Assembly (NCBI GenBank): GCA_963812245.1
Contig: CAWEUK010000003.1
Location: 744,001-808,000, forward strand
DNA from: Salsipaludibacter sp963812245
GTDB lineage: Bacteria; Actinomycetota; Nitriliruptoria; Nitriliruptorales; Nitriliruptoraceae
DNA length: 64,000 bases
Reading direction: 5' to 3'
Below, piece by piece: positions 18,931-28,127 of this stretch (within the stretch, counting starts at the first letter, position 1; every line of letters begins with the position of its first letter). Made by a program: the position numbers and the translations under genes. A model generated the notes under the pieces. It did no database searches, had not been told where the DNA came from, and saw only the letters and a list, made by a program, of their open reading frames with translations.

Positions 18931-20910
18931 TCAGGCGACGGTGCCCAGGTTGGTCTTGGCCCAGGCGACGAACGGATCGAGGCTGTCCGGGTTGGCCAGG
19001 GCCCCGGGGGCCGCCGCCTGGTCGATCGGCGTCCCCGTCAGGATGCGTTTGACCGGCACCTCCAGTCGCTTGCCGGACAACGTTCGCGGGATGCCCGGCA
19101 TGACCACGACCTCGTCGGGGACGTGGCGCGGTGACAGGTCGCGTCGCAGCGCTGCCCCGATGTCGGCCACGGCCGTGTCGTCGATCGTGGCTCCCGGCGT
19201 CGGCGTCACGAACAGGATCAGCCTGCCCATGGAGTCATCGGGATCGTCCGGGTCGTCGATGTGCACGACCAGCGAGTCCGCGATCTCGGGTCTGGCATCG
19301 ACGACTGCGTAGAACTCGCTGGTCCCCAACCTGACGCCGCCGCGGTTGAGGGTGGCGTCCGAGCGCCCCGTGACGATGCACGATCCGGTCTCGGTGATGG
19401 TGATCCAGTCGCCGTGGCGCCACACCCCGGGGTGGTCGGCGAAGTAGGCGTCGTGGTAGCGACTGCCGTCGTCGTCGCCCCAGAACTTCACCGGCATCGA
19501 TGGCATCGGCGCCGTGACCATCAGTTCGCCCTGGGTGCCGATGACCGATCGGCCGTCGGCGTCCCAGGCCTCGACGCGGCAACCCAGGGAGCGGGCCGGG
19601 ATCTCGCCGCTGCGGACCGTGGCCAGCGGGGACGGGCCGACGAAGGCGGTGCACACGTCGGTGCCACCCGACAGCGACCCGATCTGTGCCGTGGTGGACA
19701 CGTGGTCGTGCAGCCACTCGAACCCGGAGGGTGGCAATGGTGCGCCAGTGGACCCGATGCCACGCAGACGCTGCAGGTCGAGCGCCGTGCCGGGCTCCAG
19801 GCCCGCCTTGCGGCACGCCATGATGAAGGGCGCCGACAGCCCCAGGAACGTCAACTCCTCGTCCGCTGCCAGTCGCCACAGTTCGAGCAGGTCGGGATGA
19901 CCGGGGTCGCCATCGAACATCACCGTGGTGGCACCGACCAGGCCTGCCGACACCAGGTAGTTCCACATCATCCACCCCGTCGTGGAGAACCAGAAGAATC
20001 GGTCTCGCGAGTCCAGGTCGTGCAGCAGTCCCATGGTCTTGAGGTGTTCGACCAGGATGCCGCCGTGGCCATGGACGATCGCCTTCGGCAGTCCCGTCGT
20101 GCCCGAGGAGAACAGGACGTAGAGGGGATGGTCGAAGGGCACGGCCAGGTGGTCCAGGTCAGACGGCGATGCGGTGTTGTCGACCAGTTCCGCCCACGTC
20201 GCGGCGTCCGGCATGGTCGCCCGGGGGTCGAGGTAGCCGAGTGCGACCACGGCCTGCAGGCTGGGCAGTTGTTCGCGGATGGCGGCGACATGGCCGCGAC
20301 GGTCGATCGGCTTGCCCCCGTAGCGGTACCCGTCGATCGCCAACAGCACCTTCGGTTCGATCTGGCTGAGGCGATCGACCACCGAGCGCACGCCGAACTC
20401 GGGTGCCACCGAGGCCCAGATCGCACCCAGCGACGCGGTGGCCAGGAACGCCACCAGGGTCTCGGGGATGTTGGGCAGGTAGGCCGCCACGCGATCCCCG
20501 CGTCCGACACCTCGATCGACCAGGCCCCGGCGAACATGGGCGACACCCTCGCGCAACTGCGCCAGTGTCATCGTCGAGCGCGCGCGGGACTGCGACCGGG
20601 CGATGATGGTCACGGCATCGGGATCGCGCCCGTTGTCGGCCAGCAGGTGACGCGCATAGTTGATGCGAGCGGTCGGGAACCAGGTGGCGCCGGGCATGGT
20701 CGCGTCGGCCAGGGCGGGGCCGGTGGGGGTGTCCGAGCGGACGTCGAAGCCCTGCCACACGGCCGCCCAGAAGGCGTCGGGCTCGTCGACTGACCACTGC
20801 CACGCCTGCTGCTGACTGGATGGGTCCACATGTGGCGCCCATCGCTGCAGGAACCGGCCGAGTTGCGTGGTGTCGGCGGCGTCGGCAGCGGGCGTCCAGA
20901 GCACGGTCAT
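18931..20910 (-). CDS. Acetoacetyl-CoA synthetase
   Basis: A 659-residue adenylate-forming ligase that joins acetoacetate to CoA using ATP. Family signs are the N-terminal cap with WSVDEPDAFW, the P-loop-like FSSGTTGLPKAIVHGHGG, WFSTTGWMMWN, GGTDVCTAF, GRSDATLNRGGVRLGTSE (hinge) and the C-terminal lysine motif in RTLSGKRLEVPVKRIL. The pattern separates it from acetyl-CoA synthetase, which is also present at 47.7-49.7 kb. The ATG at 20910 has GAGGA upstream. HMG-CoA lyase, encoded at 58 kb, releases acetoacetate, so this enzyme could salvage the end product of leucine breakdown. It is divergent from the phosphohexomutase gene. Confidence 0.92.
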   Translation of the reverse strand: MTVLWTPAADAADTTQLGRFLQRWAPHVDPSSQQQAWQWSVDEPDAFWAAVWQGFDVRSDTPTGPALADATMPGATWFPTARINYARHLLADNGRDPDAVTIIARSQSRARSTMTLAQLREGVAHVRRGLVDRGVGRGDRVAAYLPNIPETLVAFLATASLGAIWASVAPEFGVRSVVDRLSQIEPKVLLAIDGYRYGGKPIDRRGHVAAIREQLPSLQAVVALGYLDPRATMPDAATWAELVDNTASPSDLDHLAVPFDHPLYVLFSSGTTGLPKAIVHGHGGILVEHLKTMGLLHDLDSRDRFFWFSTTGWMMWNYLVSAGLVGATTVMFDGDPGHPDLLELWRLAADEELTFLGLSAPFIMACRKAGLEPGTALDLQRLRGIGSTGAPLPPSGFEWLHDHVSTTAQIGSLSGGTDVCTAFVGPSPLATVRSGEIPARSLGCRVEAWDADGRSVIGTQGELMVTAPMPSMPVKFWGDDDGSRYHDAYFADHPGVWRHGDWITITETGSCIVTGRSDATLNRGGVRLGTSEFYAVVDARPEIADSLVVHIDDPDDPDDSMGRLILFVTPTPGATIDDTAVADIGAALRRDLSPRHVPDEVVVMPGIPRTLSGKRLEVPVKRILTGTPIDQAAAPGALANPDSLDPFVAWAKTNLGTVA

Positions 20911-21133
20911 CGGCGCTGGTCCTCGGTCGGTGGCGTGTCGCGAGCCTAGATCGGTCGGCCTCGGTCGGCCTTGGTTGGCCTGCGGACGGCGTCGCCCCGG
21001 GTGGGTCCGCCGACGCCAGCGGGGCGGCTTCGAGCGACCAGGATCCCCGACCGGGCGGGACGGCCTCGATGGGCGTCGATCCATTGCACCGAGGGCTACG
21101 GTCGACCATCCGACCTCGACGCAAGGAAGCGGC

Positions 21134-22813
21134 GTGAGCGATGACCTGATGGCGACGGCCCTGGCATGGATCGAGGCGGATCCTGACCCGGAGACCGCGG
21201 CCGAACTCAGGGCGCTGGTCGACACCGGCGACGTGGATGCGGTCGCAGCGCGAGTCGGGGAGTCGCTGGCCTTCGGCACCGCAGGACTGCGGGGTGAGGT
21301 CGGCCCGGGTCCGAACCGGATGAATCGCGCCGTCGTGATTCGCGCGACCCGAGGTGTGGCCGACCACCTGTTGGCGCGCATCGACGGTGCCGCCGAACGC
21401 GGCGTGGCGGTGGGCTTCGACGCCCGGCCCGACTCGGAGCGGTTTGCCGCCGACGTCGTCGCGGTCCTGCGCGCAGCGGGGATTCGGGTCATGGCGTTCA
21501 CGCAGCCCGTGGCCACCCCGATCGTCGCCTGGGCGGCCCGGCGCGCCGATGCCGCCGGCGCGATCGTGGTCACGGCGTCGCACAACCCACCGGCCGACAA
21601 CGGCTACAAGGTCTACGACGAGTTCGGGGTCCAGATCACGCCGCCGCGTGATGCCCAGATCGCGGCCGCGATCGATGCGGTCGGACCAGCCAACGAGGTT
21701 CCGGGCGTCGGACAGGAACCCGACGACGTGGAGCAGCTCGGCCAGGAGTTGGTGGACGCCTACCTGGCGGCGATCGCGGCCGCGCGGCCAGCGGTCGAGG
21801 TGGACACCTCGATCCGACTGGTGGTCACGCCGATGCACGGCACTGGTGGCGTCCCGGTGGAGCAGGTGCTGGGCGACATGGGCTATGCGATCGTGCGCGT
21901 CGAGGAGCAGTGGGAGCCCGACGGCACGTTCCCAACGGTGGTCTTCCCCAATCCCGAAGAGCCCGGGGCGCTCGACCTGGCCTTCGCCACGGCGCGGCGC
22001 GTCGACGCCACCGCCGTGCTGGCCAACGATCCCGACACCGATCGACTGGCCGTCGCCATTCCCGATGGCGGTGGTTGGCGCCGGCTGACGGGTGACGAAG
22101 TCGGCGTCGTGCTCGCCCATCACCTGCTGTCCACCTCGGGCGCGGACTGCGAGCGGCCATTGGTGGCCAACTCCATCGTGTCGTCGGCTCGCCTGGGACG
22201 GGTCGCCGACGCCTTCGGTGCCCGGCACGAGGTGACACTGACCGGGTTCAAGTGGTTGTGGCGAGCAGGTCGGGAACTGGAGCAGGACGGGTGGCAGTGG
22301 GTCATGGGCTACGAGGAGGCGCTCGGCTACTCGGTGACGTCGTCGGTTCGCGACAAGGACGGGATCAGTGCTGCCGTGGTCATGGCGGACCTCATCGGCA
22401 TGCTCGCTGCGCAGGGACGCACCATGCTGGACCTGCTGGCAGAACTCGACGATCGCCATGGCCGGTGGGTCAACGTCCAGCAGTCCGTTCGGTTCGAGGG
22501 AGACGACGGCCCGGAGGCCATGCTGGCGGCCGTGGATCGGGCGGCAGGTGTCGCGTCGGATGCGCTGCCGGGTCGCACCATCGCCCGAATCGTTGATCAT
22601 CGCGACCCGTTGCCCGATGCCCCGGTGTGGATGCCGACGACGCCGCTGGTGGTCTGGCACCTCGAAGGCGGTGGTCGTGTGCTCGTGCGACCGTCGGGCA
22701 CCGAACCAAAGCTCAAGCTGTACGTCGACATGCCACTGGCGGCCGGCGACGACGACGGGATGGGGGCAGCCGTCGCCACTGCGGGGTTCGCCGCCATCCA
22801 CGTGTCGGCCTGA
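21134..22813 (+). CDS. Phosphoglucomutase/phosphomannomutase family protein
   Basis: A 559-residue alpha-D-phosphohexomutase that moves phosphate between C1 and C6 of hexoses. The phospho-serine is S149 in TASHNPPADNGYK, the metal loop is DPDTDR (from D299), the sugar-specificity loop is GYEEALGY, and the phosphate-binding loop near the end is RPSGTEPKLKLY. The length and the GTAGLRG N-terminus match the long PgcA-type phosphoglucomutases rather than the shorter ManB/GlmM enzymes. The GTG start has AAGGAA six bases upstream. Glucose phosphate is the likely substrate. It converges on the NurA-like gene. Confidence 0.92.
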   Translation: MSDDLMATALAWIEADPDPETAAELRALVDTGDVDAVAARVGESLAFGTAGLRGEVGPGPNRMNRAVVIRATRGVADHLLARIDGAAERGVAVGFDARPDSERFAADVVAVLRAAGIRVMAFTQPVATPIVAWAARRADAAGAIVVTASHNPPADNGYKVYDEFGVQITPPRDAQIAAAIDAVGPANEVPGVGQEPDDVEQLGQELVDAYLAAIAAARPAVEVDTSIRLVVTPMHGTGGVPVEQVLGDMGYAIVRVEEQWEPDGTFPTVVFPNPEEPGALDLAFATARRVDATAVLANDPDTDRLAVAIPDGGGWRRLTGDEVGVVLAHHLLSTSGADCERPLVANSIVSSARLGRVADAFGARHEVTLTGFKWLWRAGRELEQDGWQWVMGYEEALGYSVTSSVRDKDGISAAVVMADLIGMLAAQGRTMLDLLAELDDRHGRWVNVQQSVRFEGDDGPEAMLAAVDRAAGVASDALPGRTIARIVDHRDPLPDAPVWMPTTPLVVWHLEGGGRVLVRPSGTEPKLKLYVDMPLAAGDDDGMGAAVATAGFAAIHVSA

Positions 22814-22830
22814 CGCCGCTGCCACCTGGG

Positions 22831-23832
22831 TCACGCCCGTCCCCTGCGGGCGTCGCGGTCATCGTCGAACCGACCGACCGCTGTGGGGGCAACCTGCAAC
22901 CCGGGGTTGCTCAGGCCGAGGCCGATGCCGGTGCGCACGAGACGACGCAGGCGCCGCTGCAGCAAGTCGCGGTCACCAAGCAGGTGGTGCAGTCGGTCCT
23001 CCAGTCCTGCGATCGGCAACAGGTTCGCCGGCGCCCGGGCATCACGATGCGGTGGGGACGCGAAGCGGGGCAGGGTCGCGGCGGTCCGGTTGGCCAGGGC
23101 CACGGCCCGCTCGAGGTTCAGGCTCGGCGGTGCCTCGAGGCGCACGACACCGGCCCATGGATGCCCCGTCCCGCCCGGCAGCCGCAGGTACCACGACCAC
23201 CGTTGCCACGACGTGGACAGGAGGAACAGCGGCGTGCGCTCGCCGGGAGCCAGCCGCCGCACGACGGGTTCGACGGTCGCCGGCAGGTAGGTCGTGCGAT
23301 GCGACTTCACGTAGCCGACGGCGTCGCGGATGTGGCTGCGCCCGGTCAGCGGCCCGTCGACGGCCAGCAGGTCGCAGGGATCGAGATCGGCCGCGACCCT
23401 GGCCTCCAGCGATCCCATCTGCTGCTGGATGGCTGCGACCAGGGTCGCCTCGTCGTCCGCGGCCGCGGCCACGGGTTGGTAGTCGATCCCCGAGCCCGAG
23501 ATGGGCACCAACCCGGCCCTGCCAACGAGGATGCGCTCCACGCGGGTGTCGATGATCTCGGCACGGTCGGTGCACCGCACCGCCCCGGCCGCGATCGACA
23601 CTGCCAGGGCGGGTTCGGTGCGCTCCGGGCCGATCGCCCACACGCGGGCGTCGATGCGGCGCACCCCGTCGACGAAGACCACCGTGGGCGCACGTGGCTC
23701 GTCAGTCGCGATCGGTGCCCACGTGTCGGCGACCATCTCGCGGTCGAGGTCGACCTGCGCGTCCGAGTCCTCCATGGCGGCGCCGATCGATGCCCCGTAG
23801 TCGGGGTCCCAGCTGTCGATCGCGTAGTCCAT
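22831..23832 (-). CDS. NurA-like nuclease domain protein
   Basis: A 333-residue soluble protein. An acidic motif VFVDGVRRIDARVWA near residue 50 and a second, AVDGPLTGRSHIRDAVGYVKSH near residue 170 (given here only in part), resemble the two metal-binding regions of NurA 5'-3' nucleases: an early VDG and a later DG followed by GxVK. The C-terminal half has an LLSTSWQRWSWYLRL segment and a Pro-rich end with LLPIAGLEDRLHHLL. The start at 23832 begins a conserved-looking acidic N-terminus. It is the third gene of a same-strand block after SbcD and SbcC, and a HerA-like ATPase lies further upstream, which supports the assignment. Homology is by eye, so moderate confidence. Confidence 0.65.
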   Translation of the reverse strand: MDYAIDSWDPDYGASIGAAMEDSDAQVDLDREMVADTWAPIATDEPRAPTVVFVDGVRRIDARVWAIGPERTEPALAVSIAAGAVRCTDRAEIIDTRVERILVGRAGLVPISGSGIDYQPVAAAADDEATLVAAIQQQMGSLEARVAADLDPCDLLAVDGPLTGRSHIRDAVGYVKSHRTTYLPATVEPVVRRLAPGERTPLFLLSTSWQRWSWYLRLPGGTGHPWAGVVRLEAPPSLNLERAVALANRTAATLPRFASPPHRDARAPANLLPIAGLEDRLHHLLGDRDLLQRRLRRLVRTGIGLGLSNPGLQVAPTAVGRFDDDRDARRGRA

Positions 23833-23955
23833 GTCGTGTCCGATGCCTCGTGGCGTGCACGGTGGTCCGGCGGTGCGGCCCGGTGGCGTGATGGTGGCGT
23901 GCCGGTGTGACAGTGGTCGAGTTCCGCAGCGGGCCACGGCGGTCCGGGTGTCGGG

Positions 23956-26379
23956 CTAGAGATCGACGCGTTCGACCACCGACGTCTGCGCCTCCTTGCG
24001 CACGCGGAACTGGACCGGGAGTTGTTCGGCCAGCGCCGGCACGTGGGTGACGACGCCGACCATGCGTCCGGTTGCGCCCAGTTCTTCCAGGGCAGCCCGG
24101 ACCACGTCGATCGTGGTGGCATCCAGGGTGCCGAACCCCTCGTCGATGAACAGGGACTCGAGGCGCGCGGCACCCCCGGCCGCCAGGTCGGTCACCTGTT
24201 CCGACAACGACAGTGCCAGCGCCAGTGATGCCAGGAACGTCTCGCCACCCGACAGGCTCCTGGCCGGACGCAGTTCGCCGGCATTGGCGTGGTCGATGAT
24301 GGCGAAGTCGCCGCCGTCGGCCACGGTCAGGCCGTACGCGCCGTCGGTCAGCTGTTGCAGGTGGTGGGTGGCACCGATCACCAGTCGATGCAGGGCGCGG
24401 GTGGTCAGCCAGCGCTGGAAGTTGCGCTTGTCGAGCAGGCGGCCAAGGGTGTCGGCAACGGCCGCGTCCCTGGCGCGAGTCGCGAGTTCGGTGGTGACCT
24501 CGGCTCGCTGCGCTTCGAGGCGCACGAGTTCCTCGTGTGAGGTCGTGGCCCGTGCACGCTGTTCCACCACGGCGTCGCGGATCTCGTCCACCTGCCTGGC
24601 ATCCGGGGTCTGGACGTCCAATGATGCCAACTCCCGTCGCAGGGCGCCCAGTTCGTCGCGGTACCGGGTCCGCGCGGCCGCCACGGCTGCCGTGACCTCG
24701 GTGATTCGCCCCCCCAACTCCCGTTCCTGCTCGCGTGCCCAGGTCGTCAGCCCACGCCATGCCCGGCCCAGGTCGTCGTCTGGCACCTGGGGCGGTCCCA
24801 GGGAGGCGACGCTGTCTCGGGCCGTGGCCAGCGTGGTCGCCGCGGCACGGGTCAACTCCTGGACCGCCGTGGTGGCCTGCTGTGCCTGCTGCACCTGGGT
24901 ACGGGCCGTGGCCACGGCTGCGCGTGCCTGCGAGCGCCGATCGATGGTCGCGGCGACCGATGCCGCGAGGACGTCGAGTTCGTCCTGCTGCGGTGGCAGG
25001 TCGCTGTCGCCGATCGCCTCGGCCAGTTGCGCTCGACGCGAGACCGCCGCCTCGTGGGCCGCCCGGGCAGCAGCCAGCCCGGCTGCTGCCGTCGATGCCG
25101 CCTTGCGTGCCGCCACCGCCGTGGCGACGGCAGCCCGCTGCACCTGCTCCGCGTGCGCCAACGCCGTGGCGTCGACCTCGACGTGGGCGGCCAGCGGTCG
25201 TGCGCAGACGGGACAGTCGTCGCCGACGCCGATGCCAACGACCAGCGCTGCGACCAGATCGCCTCGACGGGCCGTCTCCAGTCCTGCCTCGGCCGTGGCC
25301 ACCTGTTCCTCGGCGGTCTGGAGTTCCTGTTGCGCCCGGTCGTGGGCCGTGGCCGTCGACGTGACGGTGTCGGCACGCTCGTCGATGGCGGCGGTCGCCT
25401 GGTCGAGTTCGACGAGGCGCCGACGATGGGCCTCGATCGCATCGGCGGACGGCAGGCCATCGACGGCCTCGTCGGCGGCCTCGCGCTCCTGTTCTGCCGC
25501 CCCGAGGGCGTCTGCGGCCGCTCGGGCGGCCGCGTGCGCCCGGTCAGCACGGGCGACCAGGTCGTCGATGCCGTCGGGGCGCACGACGGCTGTGACCGCT
25601 GTCAGTTGCGCACCCAGTTCCTGCTCCAGGCGAGCGTGTTCCTTGCCGTGCGCGAGCACGTCCTCCAGACCTGGCCGGGCGGCGTCGATGTGCTCGATGG
25701 CACGTTCCAGCTGGGTCACCATCGCTGCGGCAGTCGCCACGCGTTGCGGCGTGACCGTGCCCAGATCCCCGTCGAGCCGGGCCCGCAGTTGCGTCACCTG
25801 CCCGGTGAGTGCACTCGCGCGCGTCCGGGCAGCGGAGGCAACGGTGTCGAACACCCCGATCGCCAGCAACTCGTTGAGCAGGTCGGCGCGTTCTCGCTGA
25901 CTGCCGTGGAGGAACTGCTGGAACGCGCCCTGTGGCAGCACCACCGTGCGGGTGAAGTGCTCGTAGCCAAGCCCCAGCAGGTCGTGGACCCGGGTGGACA
26001 CCTCTTCGGCCGTGCCCGCGATCGTGCGGGCGTCCGCCGGATCATCGTCGCGCCATGCCTCGAGCCGTGCTTCCTTGGTCGAGGCACCGTTGCGGGTACG
26101 GCGCACGACCCGAACGGCGGTGTAGCCGCTGCCTGCCACCGTGAACTGCAGCGACACGCGGGCCTCGTTGCGGCCCTTCGAGATGATCGGTTCGACCAGG
26201 CGGCGATCGTTGTAGCGCGCCACGGTGCCGTAGAGGCAGAAGGTGATGGCATCGATGATCGACGTCTTGCCTGATCCGGTCGGCCCGGACAACACGAACA
26301 GGTCCGCACCGACGAAGTCGATGGTCGTGGGCTGGCGGAACGAGGCGAACCCCTCGAGTTCAAGCCTGGTCGGGCGCAA
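23956..26379 (-). CDS. sbcC: Exonuclease subunit SbcC (Rad50-like)
   Basis: An 807-residue SMC-like ATPase. Walker A GPTGSGKTS is at 32-40, long Ala/Glu/Gln-rich coiled coils run from about 170 to 640, and the zinc hook CPVC (389-392) sits at their apex. The ABC signature SLSGGETFLASLALALS and Walker B LFIDEGFGTLD are near the C-terminus. With SbcD it opens hairpins and trims double-strand ends. The start is TTG at 26379: GGGAGG lies six bases upstream and the Rad50-type N-terminus RPTRLELEGF follows at once. It overlaps the sbcD 3' end by 20 bases, so the two are translationally coupled. At about 800 residues it is shorter than the E. coli protein, as in other actinobacteria. Confidence 0.93.
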   Translation of the reverse strand: MRPTRLELEGFASFRQPTTIDFVGADLFVLSGPTGSGKTSIIDAITFCLYGTVARYNDRRLVEPIISKGRNEARVSLQFTVAGSGYTAVRVVRRTRNGASTKEARLEAWRDDDPADARTIAGTAEEVSTRVHDLLGLGYEHFTRTVVLPQGAFQQFLHGSQRERADLLNELLAIGVFDTVASAARTRASALTGQVTQLRARLDGDLGTVTPQRVATAAAMVTQLERAIEHIDAARPGLEDVLAHGKEHARLEQELGAQLTAVTAVVRPDGIDDLVARADRAHAAARAAADALGAAEQEREAADEAVDGLPSADAIEAHRRRLVELDQATAAIDERADTVTSTATAHDRAQQELQTAEEQVATAEAGLETARRGDLVAALVVGIGVGDDCPVCARPLAAHVEVDATALAHAEQVQRAAVATAVAARKAASTAAAGLAAARAAHEAAVSRRAQLAEAIGDSDLPPQQDELDVLAASVAATIDRRSQARAAVATARTQVQQAQQATTAVQELTRAAATTLATARDSVASLGPPQVPDDDLGRAWRGLTTWAREQERELGGRITEVTAAVAAARTRYRDELGALRRELASLDVQTPDARQVDEIRDAVVEQRARATTSHEELVRLEAQRAEVTTELATRARDAAVADTLGRLLDKRNFQRWLTTRALHRLVIGATHHLQQLTDGAYGLTVADGGDFAIIDHANAGELRPARSLSGGETFLASLALALSLSEQVTDLAAGGAARLESLFIDEGFGTLDATTIDVVRAALEELGATGRMVGVVTHVPALAEQLPVQFRVRKEAQTSVVERVDL

Positions 26380-27523
26380 TGGCGGCCTCCCACAGGTCGG
26401 TGAACAGGGCCAGCACGTCGTCGTCGGACTGGCTCGTGTCGGCCAGGTACTCGGCGAACAGGTCGGCGGGGGAGCGCTGGAAGTCCTCGAGGTCCCAGTT
26501 GTCGGGGTCGTCCACGGCGTCGTCGGCGGCTCTGTCGACGCGGACGTCGACCACCGTCGGGAAGCGTTCGCGGAGTTCGTCGGCCAGCCCCGGTCGTGAC
26601 CCATCGGTCAGGACGAGTCGCACGTGTGCATCGTCCACCTCCGCCATGCCCGCGGCGACCTCCGTCACCGTGCCACGGATGGTGCGCAAGGGCCTGCCGG
26701 TGTGCAGCGGGACCTCGCGGACCGTCGCTGGCAAGCCGGGCTGCGCCTCCATGACCAGCACGACCTTGTGGTCGCGTTCGACCTCACCGAAGTCCAGGTG
26801 CAGGGGGGAGCCCGAGTACCAGACCGGACAGGCAGCGGCGAGCCGATGCGGTTGGTGCAGGTGGCCCAGCGCGACGTAGGTGCACATCGGTGGGAAGATC
26901 GTGGGCGGGAGCAGGTAGTCGAAGATGTGGGCCTCGCGTTCCCCGCCACCGCGTTGGGGAGCGCCGTTGGCGACCGTGAGGTGGGTCGTGAGGATGTTGA
27001 CCGTGGACGAGTCGAAGTCGGCGGTCAGCGCATCGACGATCTGGGACACGTGCCCCTGGTAGGCCTGTTCGTGGTCGTCGGCCCGCCGCTGCATCAGGTG
27101 GGCGGCCTTGACGATGTGCTGGCGCGACACGAAGGGCAGCACCGCGACCTTGGTGTCGATCGCCGGAAAGGTCAGCACGCCCCCGCGGTCGGGCGCCGTC
27201 ACCGTGCCGACGATGTGGACATTGCCGCCCTCGACGAGTCGCCGGATGGCCTGCCAGCGATTGGGGTTGTCGTGGTTGCCGGCAAGGATGATGATCTCGG
27301 CACCGGTCGAGGCGAGGTCCCGGATGGTCTGGAAGACGATCTTCTCGGCGGTGGGTGTCGGCGAGGCCGTGTCGAACAGGTCGCCGGCCACGATCACCAT
27401 GTCGACGGCCTCGTCGATGGCGATGGCCACGATCTCGTCCAGGACGGCGCGATGCTCGTCGGCGCGCGATCGTCCCCGGATGGCCCGGCCGACATGCCAG
27501 TCGGAGGTGTGCAGCAACTTCAC
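26360..27523 (-). CDS. sbcD: Exonuclease subunit SbcD (Mre11-like)
   Basis: A 387-residue calcineurin-like phosphoesterase, the nuclease partner of SbcC. Metal motifs are HTSDWHVG at the N-terminus, VAGDLFDTA, LAGNHDNP, TTHLTVANG and the late YVALGHLHQPH. The family nearly always begins KLLHTSDWH, so the GTG at 27523 is preferred; an ATG ten codons upstream (27553) is also open. The C-terminal region of about 110 residues would be the capping and SbcC-binding domain. It is the first gene of the sbcD-sbcC-nurA-like block. Confidence 0.93.
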   Translation of the reverse strand: MKLLHTSDWHVGRAIRGRSRADEHRAVLDEIVAIAIDEAVDMVIVAGDLFDTASPTPTAEKIVFQTIRDLASTGAEIIILAGNHDNPNRWQAIRRLVEGGNVHIVGTVTAPDRGGVLTFPAIDTKVAVLPFVSRQHIVKAAHLMQRRADDHEQAYQGHVSQIVDALTADFDSSTVNILTTHLTVANGAPQRGGGEREAHIFDYLLPPTIFPPMCTYVALGHLHQPHRLAAACPVWYSGSPLHLDFGEVERDHKVVLVMEAQPGLPATVREVPLHTGRPLRTIRGTVTEVAAGMAEVDDAHVRLVLTDGSRPGLADELRERFPTVVDVRVDRAADDAVDDPDNWDLEDFQRSPADLFAEYLADTSQSDDDVLALFTDLWEAAIAPDQA

Positions 27524-27821
27524 GTGTGGGTCCCGTCGGGCGGCGCTGGGCATGGTCGGGTGACGTCGGATCCTGCCGATGGCCGGGTGGACGTCGGCGC
27601 ACCCGGTGACCGTGCATGGCGCAGGCTAACGGCGACGGGTGACAGGCTCGACGTGCAGTGGTCGGGCCGTCCCGACTCGTCCCCGGTGACGGTGCGACGG
27701 GTACTTCGGGCAGCCGCATTCCTGCCGGCAGGGGGGCTGTCCGAACGACGGTTGTGGCCATCGCGACGCACTGTAGGTTGGTTGGGAAGCATCCGACGTC
27801 CTCGACGAACAGGAGCACCAG

Positions 27822-28016
27822 ATGGCTGGAGAAGGCGACAAGACCAAGGGCCGCGCGAAGCAGGCCGCAGGCGACCTCACGGGCAACGACGAGCTCGAAC
27901 GCGAGGGTGAGCGCGACGAAGCCGCCGGCAAGGCCAAGAGCAAGCTGGACGAGCTTGAGCAGAAGGGTCGTGACGCCATCGACTCCGTCAAGGACGCGAT
28001 GAACCGCAACGACTGA
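27822..28016 (+). CDS. CsbD-family stress protein
   Basis: A 64-residue, highly charged, Gly/Ala/Lys/Glu-rich protein of the CsbD family, with the family motif KGRAKQAAGDLTGN and a second GKAKSKLDELEQKG block. CsbD proteins are abundant general-stress proteins of unknown mechanism. AGGAG lies seven bases before the ATG, and a good hairpin follows, so it is probably a strongly expressed single gene. It runs on the plus strand, opposite to the SbcCD and WS/DGAT genes on both sides. Confidence 0.9.
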   Translation: MAGEGDKTKGRAKQAAGDLTGNDELEREGERDEAAGKAKSKLDELEQKGRDAIDSVKDAMNRND

Positions 28017-28032
28017 GCACACGCACGAATCC

Positions 28033-28076
28033 AGCGTGCGCGGTGTCGGGTCGAACCAGGCCGGACCGCGCACGCT
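28033..28076 (+). terminator. Hairpin terminator after the CsbD gene
   Basis: AGCGTGCGCGGT pairs perfectly with ACCGCGCACGCT over 12 bp, with a 20-base loop, 16 bases beyond the CsbD stop codon. Because the WS/DGAT gene converges from the right, it could act in both directions. Confidence 0.6.
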
Positions 28077-28082
28077 GTCGTG

Positions 28083-28127
28083 TGTCCGGCGCAGGGGTTT
28101 CAGTTGTCCGGGGCAGGGGTTTTCAGT
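28083..28127. repeat. Tandem duplication at the WS/DGAT 3' end
   Basis: Two head-to-tail copies of a 22-23 base unit (TGTCCGGNGCAGGGGTTT(T)CAGT) span 28083-28104 and 28105-28127; they differ by one substitution and one extra T. The second copy includes the WS/DGAT stop codon, so the duplication has preserved or created the end of that gene. Confidence 0.75.

Noticed and set aside
20159..22834. An open minus-strand frame of about 890 codons opposite the phosphohexomutase gene
   Set aside because: It lies antisense to a gene with clear catalytic motifs, its translation is rich in Arg/His/Gly with no motif, and it overlaps the acetoacetyl-CoA synthetase start. It is a GC-rich shadow frame.
22833..22853. 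Inverted repeat ACGCCCG/CGGGCGT as a terminator between the phosphohexomutase and NurA-like genes
   Set aside because: Only 7 bp and inside the last codons of the NurA-like gene; too weak to list as a terminator.
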